Notes: generated from the letters alone by a model not told the origin. Counted from the stretch's first letter, positions 41,529-53,981 are shown. The stretch is 64,000 bases of DNA from Macrostomum hystrix (GCA_950097015.1 CATNEN010000038.1:1860001-1924000); one strand, 5' to 3'. Numbers and translations are program-made.

Positions 41529-42250
41529 TCACACCAATGTCTGCAGTGCCGCGTCTCCATCGTTGTCGTCATCACCTTCGGGCAGACGCTGTTGAACATC
41601 CTCGCTGATTGCTGGCGTGTTCTTCGCTCTGTGTCGATGCCGGCGTTGTTGAACTGCGCCGCCGCCCACCAAGGAAGCATCGCCGGGCATCACCTGCGGC
41701 AGGTGGTTGTCGTAGAAGCTCAAAGATTCCAACCTGTTTGCTAACTCGAGCGGCAGGTCACGGCTACCGTCGCGATGCTGACCGTCTGGTCGGTCATTGC
41801 CAGCTGCGGAGCTCGTAGACAAATAGGGCAGCCGGTCGATGTTGTCGGCTATGCCGATGATCTCATTGTTGACGCTGAAGGTCACAACCTTCTTGGCTGA
41901 GCCACCGGGGCCGCCGCTGTTGGGCGAGCAGCTTCGTTGACGCCTCTCAGCCGCCAGCAGCGCTCGAAGCTGGCCAACTCGCCTTTGAGCTGGCTGGCGC
42001 CAGGGCTGCTGCCGTCGCTGCTGCTGCTGCTGATGCTGCTGCTGCGTCCGTGGTTGGCGACCGCGGCTAGGTAGGCTTGCTGATACTGCCGACATCAGGG
42101 GCAGAGATTCGTACGAAGGCCGGCGCTCCCAAACGCAGTCGCAGTTGCTGTTGTTGACAAATTTCACCCTGGCAGCGACTGGTGCAACTGAAGCGGCCGT
42201 GTTGGCAATAATGGCCGCTGCGGCCGCATTCAGTGTGGTGACCGTGGCTG
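41529..42250 (-). CDS. Probable last exon of SH3 gene: PP1-docking-like motifs
   Basis: Counting the open frame from 42266, the protein has an Ala-rich start, RVKF at 33-36, a Gln/His/Arg run at about 75-95, the segment KKVVTFSVNNEIIGI at 125-139, acidic sequence near the end (EGDDDNDGD), and the C-terminus QTLV before TGA at 41529-41531. RVKF and KVVTF both fit the RVxF consensus used by protein phosphatase 1 partners, and T-L-V at the end fits a class I PDZ ligand. These short motifs are suggestive only. Acceptors inside the CCCCAGCAG stretch near 42245-42250 would join in frame to the upstream donor. Minus-strand ATTAAA 11 bases past the stop could be the polyadenylation signal. Confidence 0.5.
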
Positions 42251-42386
42251 CTGGGGCATGCTGCAATTGGTTTAACTGTAAACTTCAAGGTCCGATGAAG
42301 TATCGGCTCCTTTCATTTAAAAAGCATATATTTGTGGCAGGAGCTACTATAAGAGGCAGGTGCTACTATAAGAGTAGTACTATAAG

Positions 42387-42822
42387 TTAACTTGCAGTTC
42401 GAGTTGCTCTAGGGGCTTCGGGTGCTCTCTCGGCTTGAATAGACCTCTGTGGCGTTGCTGGAGCCGAAATTGAAGTCCTGCAAGGCTTTGGGACTCCTGC
42501 GACACCAAGCTGCTGCTGATGCTGCTGCTGCTGCTGCTGCTGCTGCTGATGCTGCTGCTGCTCTGCTCGCTGAGGAGTCTGCTTGGCTGCTGCTTCTGGT
42601 GTGGCAGAGGCAGCAGTCGCTACTGCGGCAGCTGCGGCTGCGGTAGCGATAGAATTGGTGGACGAATTCGAAGAGGAGGCGTCGAAGTTTCCTGAATCAG
42701 AGCTGGCGGATCCGGCCGAATCGCGGCTGCCAACAATGACACCGCCGGAGCGACGCTTTACGGCGGGCAGGAGTCGCTGCTGCTCCAGCTGCATCGTGTC
42801 CAAGCGGCTCTGCTGACTGCTC
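42387..42822 (-). CDS. Probable next exon of SH3 gene, polyQ/polyA region
   Basis: This frame encodes a low-complexity protein segment: MQLEQQRLLPAVKRRSGG, Ser/Asn-rich sequence, an Ala run (about 9 with Val), a Gln/His run of some 18 residues near 42500-42560, then a Pro/Arg/Ala end. An acceptor (ccgagcag|TCAG) leaves one base, giving an in-frame join to the phase-2 donor of the SH3 exon. A donor (GCAA|gttaac) overlaps the stop codon at the far end. The domain content is disordered, and the exon assignment rests on phase agreement and codon-like composition, not homology. Confidence 0.5.
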
Positions 42823-42983
42823 GGAGTTGGGATTGAGGTCGCGCGTGTTTACATCATGGGAGAAAAATGTTCATGAGGGGGTGCGAAACTTCTAATCTGA
42901 ATTTCAGGAATCGAAGCAGAAATATATACTTTTTTTATTTATAAAGATTATCAGAGAAACCAACTGCCTTCCCAGCAACTAAC

Positions 42984-43579
42984 AGAGGTCGCGGCGGTTC
43001 CGTAGCAGGCGAAGCCAGCTCAGTCTCGACCTCGGCGGGCAGCTCGCGCGCGTACTGCTCCAGGCTGGGCACGCGTCTCTCGCAGGTTTTGTCATGCTTC
43101 ACGGCGAACAGGAAGGGGAAATACCCGCTGCGACGGTCGCGCCTTCGGCTGCCGGCCAGCCCGAAGGCCCAGCGCTGCTGCACGTGGTACAGTACCCGGA
43201 CCAGGTCACCGCGGCGAACGCTCAGCTCGCCGGGTCGACCGGCGCGAAAGTCGTACAAAATCCGAGCTCGAACTCCGCGACGAATCGTCGGTGACAGCGG
43301 AGTCGACTCGGCGGACGAGCAAGTGGACGAAGAAGAAGTTGTCGACGTGTCGGACTCGGCGCTTAGCGGGCGCTCGGCCTCTGGCGTCGAGTCGCAGCTG
43401 TCGGTGGACGAAGAGGCCGATGATATTGAAGTGTTGGACGCTGACAATGTTTTCAACGACTCTGTGTCGTCCGCTTGCTGCTGCTGCTGCTGCTGCTGCT
43501 GCTTTCGCAGAGCAGCTCGGGCGAAGATGGGTGATTGGGCTGCTAATCGGCGTTGCATGCTGGCTGAACTATTGAACAA
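42984..43579 (-). CDS. SH3-domain protein, polyQ/SH3 exon
   Basis: The minus-strand frame begins directly after an acceptor (gtcctcacag|TTG) at 43580-43581, so this looks like an internal exon; an ATG lies eight codons in. Counting from 43579, a nine-Gln run is at residues 27-35, a Ser/Thr-rich linker follows to about 100, and an SH3 domain spans about 104-161. It has the expected landmarks: ILYDF (107-111), ELSVRRGD (118-125), Trp137, GYFP (152-155) and a closing Val160. SH3 domains bind Pro-rich ligands, so an adaptor role is inferred. The frame reaches a stop at 42935, but a GTTAGT donor at 42983 leaves phase 2, which matches an acceptor before the next polyQ frame. A GTTGGT donor slightly further on is an alternative, and the gene could also end at 42935. 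I cannot assign a gene name. Confidence 0.65.
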
Positions 43580-43581
43580 CT

Positions 43582-43856
43582 GTGAGGACCTTACCAGAGA
43601 GCACCTTAAAAGTTGGATAAGTCGATATGTTGATTATTTTAGATAAATAGGTGCATAAGATACAATTTAGAACAGGTGCTCTTCAGAGTTATCTGACAGC
43701 CTTCAGCCTTCATTCTAATCTGTAATATGGCTGCTAAATGATCGACCTGAGAAAAGCTCAGCATGCTCATTTTGTGCGGCTGAACAATGAAATTTTCTTT
43801 GTTCACCTTGGCTTCAAATTAACTCTGCTTCTCTGTTCTAGGCTTCCTAGGCTTTC
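43582..43856 (-). other. Upstream intron sequence of SH3 gene (inferred)
   Basis: The acceptor at 43580-43581 implies that an upstream exon exists on the minus strand. I could not find it before the satellite at 43857, so it may lie beyond the array or further right. The stretch holds no recognisable feature. Confidence 0.35.
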
Positions 43857-44868
43857 TAACATGTAATACCCAGAGTCTAACAGGTATTACCCAGAGTCTA
43901 ACATGTAATACCCAGAGTCTAACAGGTAATACACAGAGTCTAACAGGTAATACCCAGAGTCTAACATGTAATACCCAGAGTCTAACAGGTATTACCCAGA
44001 GTCTAACATGTAATACCCAGAGTCTAACAGGTATTACCCAGAGTCTAACATGTAATACCCAGAGTCTAACAGGTAATACACAGAGTCTAACAGGTATTAC
44101 CCAGAGTCTAACATGTAATACCCAGAGTCTAACAGGTAATACACAGAGTCTAACATGTAATACCCAGAGTCTAACAGGTAATACCGAGAGTCTAACAGGT
44201 AATACCCAGAGTCTAACAGGTAATACCCAGAGTCTAACAGGTAATACCGAGAGTCTAACAGGTAATACACAGAGTCTAACAAGTAATACCCAGAGTCTAA
44301 CAGGTAATACCCAGAGTCTAACAGGTATTACCCAGAGTCTAACATGTAATACCCAGAGTCTAACAGGTAATACACAGAGTCTAACAGGTATTACCCAGAG
44401 TCTAACATGTAATACCCAGAGTCTAACAGGTAATACACAGAGTCTAACATGTAATACCCAGAGTCTAACAGGTAATACCCAGAGTCTAACAGGTAATACC
44501 CAGAGTCTAACAGGTAATACCGAGAGTCTAACAGGTAATACACAGAGTCTAAGAGGTAATACCCAGAGTCTAACAGGTAATACCCAGAGTCTAACAGGTA
44601 ATACCGAGAGTCTAACAGGTAATACCGAGAGTCTAACAGGTAATACACAGAGTCTAAGAGGTAATACCCAGAGTCTAACAGGTAATACCCAGAGTCTAAC
44701 AGGTAATACCCAGAGTCTAACAGGTAATACCGAGAGTCTAACAGGTAATACCCAGAGTCTAACAGGTAATACCCAGAGTCTAACAGGTAATACCCAGAGT
44801 CTAACAGGTAATACCGAGAGTCTAACAGGTAATACCGAGAGTCTAACAGGTAATACCCAGAGTCTAAC
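43857..44868. repeat. 21-bp satellite, about 48 copies
   Basis: Unit core TCTAACAGGTAATACCCAGA with period 21. Variants alternate at three sites (CAGG/CATG, TAAT/TATT, CCC/CAC/CCG). Because 21 is a multiple of three, one minus-strand frame stays open and reads YYLLDSG repeatedly; I treat this as a by-product of the repeat. Confidence 0.93.
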
Positions 44869-45505
44869 TCTAACTGGTTAAACTGATAGTCAAACAGGTG
44901 AATGTTAGTCTTTAAAAAAGGCACTTCGTGCAGTTCAGTTAAACAATTTTTTAGTTTTTTGCTTGAAAATCATGTTCGCTTTTTGAAAATCAGCTGCTCA
45001 ATAATTCGAATCTGGGCGGTATTTCGCACAGAAATAGAAGCCGATGCTTTTGAAGCACCTGCCCGCTGGGTAAGTGGGAAATGAGACGCGAGAGAATAAG
45101 GGAAAACAGGCGCGCACTCAGCCGAATTAGCTGCAGGTTATAAATCATTCACTAAAGCTGCTCTGGGGTTAGCGAACATAACCAGCCAGAAAATTTCCCA
45201 CAGGATTTTTCTCCCATTCCAAAAATAGTTTTTTAATCCCCCGCTACAATTTTCATAGTCTCCCAGATCCGGTGAGCACACAGACCCGGTTCTGCAGTTT
45301 CTGGGATTATTCTGAGCTCGTGCGCAAGTCGCGAAAGCAGAAGACGACATTCGTAAATCAAAGATGATAAACCAATCCATGGCATTGTTCTTCTCGCTCT
45401 TCTCGCTCTGTCAGCAATCGCGAGTAACTTTAATCTGCTCACGGGCCGATAAGGTGTGATGTACAATCTTGAGTGAGTCCACAAGGAGCTGGGGCGATAG
45501 CGGCC
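44869..45505. other. Unique spacer, nothing recognised
   Basis: AT-rich sequence with short uninformative ORFs on both strands and no clear splice sites, RNA genes or repeats. Confidence 0.4.
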
Positions 45506-46044
45506 GCTCAAATCCATCGTGCGGCCCCTCAAATCCATGGTGCCGCCCCTCAAATCCATGGTGCCGCCCCTCAAATCTATGGTGCCGCCCCTCAAATCCA
45601 TGGTGCCGCCCCTCAAATCTATGGTGCCACCCCTCAAACCCATGGTGTCGCCCCTCAAATCCATGGTGCCGCCCCTCAAATCTATGGTGCCACCCCTCAA
45701 ATCCATGGTGCCGCCCCTCAAATCTATGGTGCCGCCCCTCAAATCCATGGTGGTGCCCTCAAATCCATGGTGCCGCCCCTCAAATCTATGGTGCCGCCCC
45801 TCAAATCCATGGTGCCACCCCTCAAATCCATGGTGCCGCCCCTCAAATCCATGGTGCCACCCCTCAAATCTATGGTGCCGCCCCTCAAATCTATGGTGTC
45901 GCCCCTCAAATCCATGGTGCCGCCCCTCAAATCTATGGTGCCACCCCTCAAATCCATGGTGCCGCCCCTCAAATCCATGGTGCCGCCCCTCAAATCCATG
46001 GTGCCGCCCCTCAAATCTATGGTGGCGCCCTCAAATCCATGGTA
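45506..46044. repeat. 21-bp satellite, about 25 copies
   Basis: Unit core CCCCTCAAATCCATGGTGCC with period 21, unrelated to the array at 43.9 kb. Variants include TCCATGG/TCTATGG and GCCG/GCCA/GTCG. Two shortened junctions (GGTGGTGCCC near 45750 and GGTGGCGCCC near 46022) mark phase slips. All three plus frames and a minus frame are open through parts of it, which argues against coding. Confidence 0.93.
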
Positions 46045-46694
46045 GCTTCATCCGCAGAGGCATGCGAAATTTGCTCATATAAAATACCCAACGGAAGTAC
46101 CTGTTCTAACGGCAGTCTATTTCAACAAATCGAGTTTCTATTGACAGACCAAATATTTCGGAGCAATGTCAATACAGCTTCTTAAACAGTATTTTATTAC
46201 TTGGATCACATCGTCAAGGATTATAGGAAGCTAAATTAAGGGATTATCTTGTTGGTCTTCGGATTAAAATGGCATCTAGATAGGCTGTTCTTCGTGACGC
46301 ACTTTTGTCCAAATCTCAAGCGATTGTTGAAAATCAGCCCCCGCTTGCAAATACGACTCAAAATATGTTTTTTCAGACCTGCTCATGGTTGCTATGATGA
46401 AATATTAACGAATCTCATTGCCCCGAGGCACCCGCGTCATCGAATATTCATAATTGCTGCGCTAACAGAGAAGCTGCACCAGATTCTTCGCTACAAGAAC
46501 TTTCTGCACGCAAGACTTCTTCTTGAAGATTTCCCCTCCTTCTTCTTATACTGTGCACTGCATGATTGATGCCTTGTACACTGATGCGGGATTTCAATGT
46601 GTCACTATATTTAGCTACTTCAAACTTTACATATTTGCTAATCAGATCCTGTTGGGTCAAGAATATAATGCGTAATTGTTCAGGCTGGAATGTA
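46045..46694. other. Unique spacer, nothing firm
   Basis: No RNA gene or recognisable protein. A minus-strand ORF at 46448-46660 and a plus ORF at 46249-46569 overlap, and neither has domain features. Confidence 0.4.
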
Positions 46695-47530
46695 CACGCT
46701 AATCAATAGAGCCCTGGACTAAATATCGATCGTGTACCAATGTACGCACTCTGGTAATGTACATTCCACTCACGCTAATCAATAGAGCCCGGGACTAAAT
46801 ATCGATCGTGTACCAATGTACGCACTCTGGTAATGTACATTCCACTCACGCTACTCAATAGAGCCCTGGACTAAATATCGATCGTGTACTAATGTACGCA
46901 CTCTGGTAATGTACATTCCACTCACGCTACTCAATAGAGCCCTGGACTAAATATTGATCGTGTACTAATGTACGCACTCTGGTAATGTACATTCCACTCA
47001 CGCTAATCAATAGAGCCCTGGACTAAATATCGATCGTGTACTAATGTACGCACTCTGGTAATGTACATTCCACTCACGCTACTCAATAGAGCCCTGGACT
47101 AAATATTGATCGTGTACTAATGTACGCACTCTGGTAATGTACATTCCACTCACGCTAATCAATAGAGCCCGGGACTAAATATCGATCGTGAACCAATGTA
47201 CGCACTCTGGTAATGTACATTCCACTCACGCTAATCAATAGAGCCCTGGACTAAATATCGATCGTGAACCAATGTACGCACTCTGGTAATGTACATTCCA
47301 CTCACGCTAATCAATAGAGCCCGGGACTAAATATCGATCGTGTACCAATGTACGCACTCTGGTAATGTACATTCCACTCACGCTAATCAATAGAGCCCTG
47401 GACTAAATATTGATCGTGTACTAATGTACGCACTCTGGTAATGTACATTCCACTCATGCTAATCAATAGAGCCCTGGACTAAATATTGATCGCGTACCAA
47501 TGTACGCACTCTGGTACGCTCGTAATGTAC
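46695..47530. repeat. 76-bp satellite, about 11 copies
   Basis: CACGCTAATCAATAGAGCCC starts at 46695, 46771, 46847 and so on to 47455, exactly 76 bp apart. Units contain ATCGATCG and GTACATT elements and differ at a few sites (CTAATC/CTACTC, CCCTGG/CCCGGG, TATCGAT/TATTGAT, GTACCA/GAACCA/GTACTA). The last unit has a CTGGTACGCTCGTAATG insertion. Confidence 0.93.
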
Positions 47531-48515
47531 ATTTATCTCGCAAAGTTCTACAGGAAAAATGAGCTTTTTATGTAGATTGAACGATATTTACACATGAGCA
47601 GTTTGATCTGTCCCTTGGTTCGGGTTTCCTAGCAGTTCTCAAAGCTCTATGAACAATTGCTAGTTAAAAGCACAGTACGGTCGGTCCACACAATAGCAGA
47701 GAAGCGAAACAAGAGAAGGCAAATAAAAATGCATGGGCGTGGTCACTGGATGGTCGAGAAGGGCAAGGGGGATGTAATGATAGATATTCACGTAAAACAG
47801 GCAGTGCGGTTAAGACATAATGAGCGATTTGAACCCTTCGTTTAAGAAAGATGAAAGCAATGCGACTTGGGGAGGTTGACAGGGGCCGGAAAGACGGGAG
47901 GCAGTGATTGACGAGCAGGCACAGTCACTGATTATCCCCCATTGATATCACACAGGCAGGTAGAAAATCAATAAATGCGCTGGCTGTTGGACAAGCTGTG
48001 TCTAATTTAAACAGCACATGCTCAATGGCCTGGAATTTACTGCTTTCGTGCTGTACTTTGAGCGACAAAAGACAGCTTAATGTGTCGTATAAACTTTGCG
48101 AGTATGAAAAGGTACATGTCAATCACTGCCGCCTTGTGGACCGTCCGGTTTCAAAGAGCAATCTTTTCAGAATCACGAATTGGGAAGTTCGGCCTTGAAA
48201 CTCCCCAGTTGCCAATTGAAATTGACAGCCGACTTTGTCAGGGGATCAAAAAACTCTAAGGCTGCACTGGCCAGGAGGAGATTAAAGTGGGGGCTTAGAA
48301 AAAATGGGAAAAGTGCAGGGAAATGTGTACAGGAAAAGGTGACAAATTGGAATGCCGAGTTAGCTGCGACCGTAACCCAGTGACGAATGCAGACGAAATA
48401 CAGCTGGATTAGTGCAAAGCACCAAATGGGGATAACAGCCATTATCAGCCATGGCTGATGGCTGATTGTCTGCACCAGCAGCTTATCGCAGCCCCGGCCT
48501 TTGGTAATAGCGCAA
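47531..48515. other. Unique spacer, nothing recognised
   Basis: Non-repetitive sequence of about 1 kb. Short ORFs on both strands (47657-47845, 47998-48198, 48173-48475) have no domain signature and overlap one another. Confidence 0.4.
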
Positions 48516-49455
<940 letters not shown>

Positions 49456-50095
49456 AAAGTACTTGGCATAGGGAGAAATGATGGAGAACAGGGATAAGGT
49501 AGCAAGGAGTCTGTCGCGTGGCTACACAAGCTCCCAGAAGCACAAGAGGAGTGGATCGCAGAGTAAAGTGCGAAGACCTCACAGGGCGGTGTGACAGTGG
49601 AAAATTAGATTTTCGCAGGCTCTAAGCCGCACTGTTCATTTTGGCCACCGTTGGATCTCGGCATCGCTAGCTATCTCCAAGCGGTGCCCACTGCACTGGG
49701 TGGGACAAATCTTGTTTTGGATCCTATGCGGTGTGTTTTCTTGGCACCGCGTGCATTAATGCCCGCCTGCTTAAGTGGGATTCGGTGTGTCACAAAATTT
49801 ATGACAATATGTGCGCCAATATGAGGATAAATAGACCATCATCAATATTCTCGTACTAATGCTTCGGGCTCAGTGATGTAAAATGTGACAGCCTGTACTC
49901 TTTGTCAAGCTTGATCTCATTTCCTGCCCCAAAATGTGGTTCATTATTCTCATGATAGGGTGCATTGAGCAGCCAGTGAGAATAGCATTGATAAATTAAT
50001 TCCCAATGCCACACACACTAGCACACACACAGTGCCCGCATAGCAACTAATGCTTCGGAGCGAGGATTCGCTGTAAAACTTGTAACATTTGGAGA
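49456..50095. other. Unique spacer
   Basis: No gene recognised. A short CA-rich stretch is present near 50010-50033 (cacacacactagcacacaca). Confidence 0.4.
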
Positions 50096-50990
50096 TGGGA
50101 AGTTTTGGGATGTGAAGTTTAGGGGATGTGAAGTTTAGGGGATGTGAAGTTTAATGGATGTGAAGTTTAGGGGATGTGAGTTTAGGGGATGTGAAGTTTA
50201 GGGGATGTGAAGTTTAGGGGATGTGAAGTTTAATGGATGTGAAGTTTAGGGGATGTGAGTTTAAGGGATGTGAAGTTTAATGGATGTGAAGTTTAGGGGA
50301 TGTGAAGTTTAGGGGATGTGAAGTTTAGGGGATGTGAAGTTTAGGGGATGTGAAGTTTAGGGGATGTGAAGTTTAATGGATGTGAAGTTTAATGGATGTG
50401 AGTTTAGGGGATGTGAAGTTTAGGGGATGTGAGTTTAAGGGATGTGAAGTTTAATGGATGTGAAGTTTAGGGGATGTGAAGTTTAGGGGATGTGAAGTTT
50501 AGGGGATGTGAAGTTTAATGGATGTGAAGTTTAATGGATGTGAAGTTTAATGGATGTGAGTTTAGGGGATGTGAAGTTTAGGGGATGTGAGTTTAAGGGA
50601 TGTGAAGTTTAATGGATGTGAAGTTTAGGGGATGTGAAGTTTAAGGGATGTGAAGTTTAGGGGATGTGAAGTTTAGGGGATGTGAAGTTTAATGGATGTG
50701 AAGTTTAGGGGATGTGAAGTTTAATGGATGTGAAGTTTAGGGGATGTGAAGTTTAAGGGATGTGAAGTTTAAGGGATGTGAAGTTTAATGGATGTGAAGT
50801 TTAATGGATGTGAAGTTTAATAAATGTGAAGTTTAGGGGATGTGAAGTTTAGGGGATGTGCAGAAGTTTAGGGGATGTGAAGTTTAGGGGATGTGAAGTT
50901 TAAGGGATGTGAAGTTTAATGGATGTGAAGTTTAGGGGATGTGAAGTTTAAGTGATGTGAAGTTTAGGTGATGTGAAGTTTGGGGATGTG
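50096..50990. repeat. 16-bp satellite, about 55 copies
   Basis: Unit GGGATGTGAAGTTTAG with period 16. Variants are TTTAGG/TTTAAT/TTTAAG, and several units lack AA (GATGTGAGTTTA). It degrades into related TGGGA and GAAATTT motifs up to about 51115. Confidence 0.93.
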
Positions 50991-52500
50991 AAGTTTGTGC
51001 GATGCAGAGGTTGGGGTGTGAAATTCGGGGATATAGAATTTGGGAGTGGGAAATTTTGGGATGGGATATTTAGGGGAAATTTAAATTTAGACAGTGGGAA
51101 ATTTGCAGGTTGCGAAATTAGACAGCCTAGTCCGAGTGAGGTTTTTTCTAAGAGGTTTTTTCTATTTCAAATTGAATTTTCTCAGCCGGAAACCAGACTG
51201 GCGGGCGTGTCTGCAATGGACGCCGTGGAGGTTTTGCCGCCTTAGATTCTTTAAAAATAAAGAGATAAAAAATCCCTCTTCTTAAAGGCAAATAATTTAT
51301 TTCAACTTTTTTAAAGATTTCAGATCCACAGCTCTTGAGACTTTGTTGCTGAGAGGCGGTGCTTTGAAGTCTGCCTGTCCCTATAGTCGCAGTCTAGGCA
51401 TATTCCTGATTACAGAGGACACCCGCTCAGCTCACTGACGAAATCACCTGCGTCACTAGGGGCTGGAGAGTGGAATTGTACCGGTAATTCTTTTTCTGCA
51501 AGCGAAATAGATTTCCTGAGCACACGAAACCAGATCAAAGGGCTCACGAAGCTTAGAGGGTTTTTCTACAATCCACTAGTAGCCAAATCGTGTACAGGTG
51601 ACACGGTCCATAGCACCAAAGGTTTAGGGGGTATGCTATCAGGGAATGCTTTGGATAAAAAAAATTTTTACTAACTTTGCAAATCGCTGCTGATTTGGAC
51701 TGTCAAAAAACTATAACTTGCTTTGGGAAATCCGAAATTTATTTGGTAAATCCCTAATATTTTTGGGAAATCCCGAAACTTTTTAGGGAAATCCCAAAAA
51801 TACTTGTTTAGGTAAATCCGCACTGTGTTTAAAATGCCTTAACTTGTTTGGGAAGTCCTGAAATTATTTTAGGAAATGACTAATTTTTTGGAATACCTAG
51901 TATGTTTGGGAATTCCCTAGTTTGTTTGGGAAATCCCAGATTTCTTTGGGAAATCAATAATATGATTGGTGACACGGGTCTCTGGGAAGTTATGTCAAAC
52001 TGCTGAACTAACTTATGCTAAATGTTGAAAAGAATAACTTAACGGAAAATCCCAAATCCCAAAATCACAAAAAAATTTAAAAAGTTAAATAAATAAGGAA
52101 AAACTCAGAGTACACTAGTTAACGAGAGTGGGCCAGCTGTGCAGCCAGTGACACTATTACGCGGCTCTTCCAAAAATAGTGTACAGCTGTTCGGTCCATG
52201 GACTGGGGAGGCCGCCACGCCAGTTTCTACTCCAGCAAAACCTGAATGCCCATTTTACAGCTGGGTGAACTGAAGCTCTAGGAAATTTTAGTGTCCTACT
52301 CAAAGAAAAAAAACAGTTTTTTTCCCGTGCTTTGCTCAGCATGACGCAGAAGCATTTTCTCATCCTGTCCCGGAAGTTCATCTGTCTGACTCGCCAGTTT
52401 TCAAATTGCGGGCACAGGTCGCGCTGGGACCCAAAATGAGCTCAAATTGAGCAACGCAAATTCGACAAATGGAAAAGGCGACGTCTTGAGACCGCCGCAC
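50991..52500. other. Unique AT-rich spacer
   Basis: No convincing gene. It includes the decayed edge of the 16-bp satellite and a degenerate repeat at 51719-51960, listed separately. The minus ORF at 52157-52381 has no family features. Confidence 0.4.
51719..51960. repeat. Degenerate tandem repeat, period roughly 24 bp
   Basis: TTTGGGAAATCC and close relatives (TTTGGTAAATCC, TTAGGGAAATCC, TTGGGAATTCC) recur about ten times at irregular spacing, consistent with an old decayed satellite. Confidence 0.6.
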
Positions 52501-53004
52501 TGATTGAATCGAGTTCTCAACCGCCTGCTCGTGAGGATTCAATATTTACACCGCCCGTGGCGCAGGCCAGCAGTGTACTCACAAGCTGCGGAGCGCACTT
52601 CACCGTCGGAAATTGGGTTGCCAAGCCAAGCTCAGCCATTCTCAGCCTCTTCAGCGCAAATAAATAAGCACCACACTGGTGGGTTGGGAGGCCTCGCTAC
52701 TCAAAAGTCTGGTGAGTACTCAACGCGTTCTCGCCTGTCCCTAATGTCATGGGCCTCAACTGACAGACAGGTCTCAATTGGGAATTCATTCTGCCAATGC
52801 ATTGTTGCGACTATAAGACGCTGCTATAGGCGAGAGCAGAGCAGCCAGACTGTACAATAGCCCGGGTGTTTTCCATGCTTCTCAGTTGGAAGGAAGGCAA
52901 AGTTTTCTGTATGTTGGTACACCATTTTTTTGGCCAAATGTTTCTGAGGCGCGCGCAGAAACTTCCTCCATTGTGCGCGCGCATCTACAAGTTTCTGAAG
53001 CTTC
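52501..53004. other. Spacer with weak ORFs
   Basis: A plus ORF at 52504-52860 and a minus ORF at 52824-53018 are open but have no recognisable domains. The minus ORF begins just after the stop of the Cys-rich candidate, in a different frame, with a Lys/Arg-rich start; it might be part of the same gene if splicing or a frameshift links them. Confidence 0.35.
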
Positions 53005-53256
53005 TTAAGCCTCCGCATCAGCTAAGATGCCTCTTAAGCCAGCAAGGCCAAGCACAAGCTGGCGGGCCTTGGAGTTTTTGGTTAGCCCCGGCCCCTCGCA
53101 GCAGGACCGGCACAGCCGCTGCCAACAACCCGTGCAGATGGGGGACATTGTAGAGCAGCAGGAAAACGAGGCTTCTAGGTGTTGCAAGTTGTTCAGCAGC
53201 TCCAAGATCAGTTCCAGCTGCTGCGTTTTTGCAGTAGAAACCGTTGGTTTTCCCAT
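53005..53256 (-). CDS. Possible small Cys-rich protein, B-box-like Cys pattern
   Basis: ATG at 53256 has a good context (GAAAAAATGGGA), and an acceptor-like gtgcccag lies about 12 bases upstream. The 83-residue frame has a Leu-rich amphipathic start (QQLELILELLNNLQHLE) and a Cys cluster: C33, C34, C41, C44, C49, C52, C53. Residues 41-52 read CTGCWQRLCRSC, the C-x2-C-x4-C-x2-C spacing found in the second half of B-box zinc fingers, but the usual leading Cys/His pair is not seen. It ends at TAA 53005. It could be a first exon of a longer gene, a small protein, or chance; a plus-strand ORF overlaps it. Confidence 0.33.
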   Translation of the reverse strand: MGKPTVSTAKTQQLELILELLNNLQHLEASFSCCSTMSPICTGCWQRLCRSCCEGPGLTKNSKARQLVLGLAGLRGILADAEA

Positions 53257-53363
53257 TTTTTCAGAACTCTGGGCACAGTGACAAATATTTAGTTTTCCAA
53301 TGCTGACATTCAGGATAATAAACAATAACTGATTAGATGTGTAAAAGTAATGTATTTGTAACC

Positions 53364-53981
53364 AGGGTTGATATCTAACAGAAATTAATGTCTAACAGAA
53401 ATTTATATCTAACAGAAAGTGTTTTCTAACAGGGATTGATATCTAACAGGGGTTGATTTCTAACAGGGATCGATATCTAATAGGGATTGATATCTAACAG
53501 AAATTGATATCTAACAGAAATTGATATCTAACAGAAAGTGATATCTAACAGGGATTGATATCTAACAGAAATTGATTTCTAACAGGGATTGATATCTAAC
53601 AGGGATTGATATCTAACAGAAATTTATATCTAACAGGGATTGATATCTAACAGGGATTAATATCTAACAGGGATTGCTATCTAACAGGGATTGATATCTA
53701 ACAGAAATTTATATCTAACAGGGATTGATATCTAACAGGGATTGATATCTAACAGAAATTGATATCTAACAGGGATCGATATCTAATAGGGATTGATATC
53801 TAACAGAAATTTATATCTAACAGGGATTGATATCTAACACGGATTGCTATCTAACAGGGATTGATATCTAACAGGGATTGATATCTAACAGGGATTGCTA
53901 TCTAACAGGGATTGATATCTAACAGAAATTGATATCTAACAGGGATTGATATCTAACAGGGATTGATATCTAACAGGGATA
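53364..53981. repeat. 17-bp satellite, about 36 copies
   Basis: Unit ATCTAACAGGGATTGAT with period 17. The main variation is GGGATT against GAAATT. The core TCTAACAGG is identical to part of the 21-bp satellite at 43.9 kb. Confidence 0.92.

Noticed and set aside
42935-42983. SH3 protein ending at the TAA at 42935
   Set aside because: Kept only as an alternative: a GTTAGT donor and a phase-matched acceptor downstream favour continuation, but the evidence is not decisive.
41499-43646. Plus-strand ORFs across 41.5-43.6 kb
   Set aside because: They mirror the polyQ and Ala runs of the minus-strand exons; the SH3 landmarks are only on the minus strand.
44097-44924. Minus-strand ORFs reading YYLLDSG repeats
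   Set aside because: The 21-bp period keeps one frame open by arithmetic; there is no start context, splice site or non-repeat domain.
45233-46185. Overlapping ORFs on both strands in the 45.5-46.0 kb repeat
   Set aside because: All plus frames and a minus frame are open at once over the satellite, which indicates repeat composition, not coding.
46448-46660. Minus-strand ORF with Glu/Ser-rich end
   Set aside because: It overlaps a plus ORF of greater length and shows no domain, splice or polyadenylation context; too weak to call.
46695-47530. CRISPR-like array
   Set aside because: Whole 76-bp units are repeated without unique spacers, in animal DNA.
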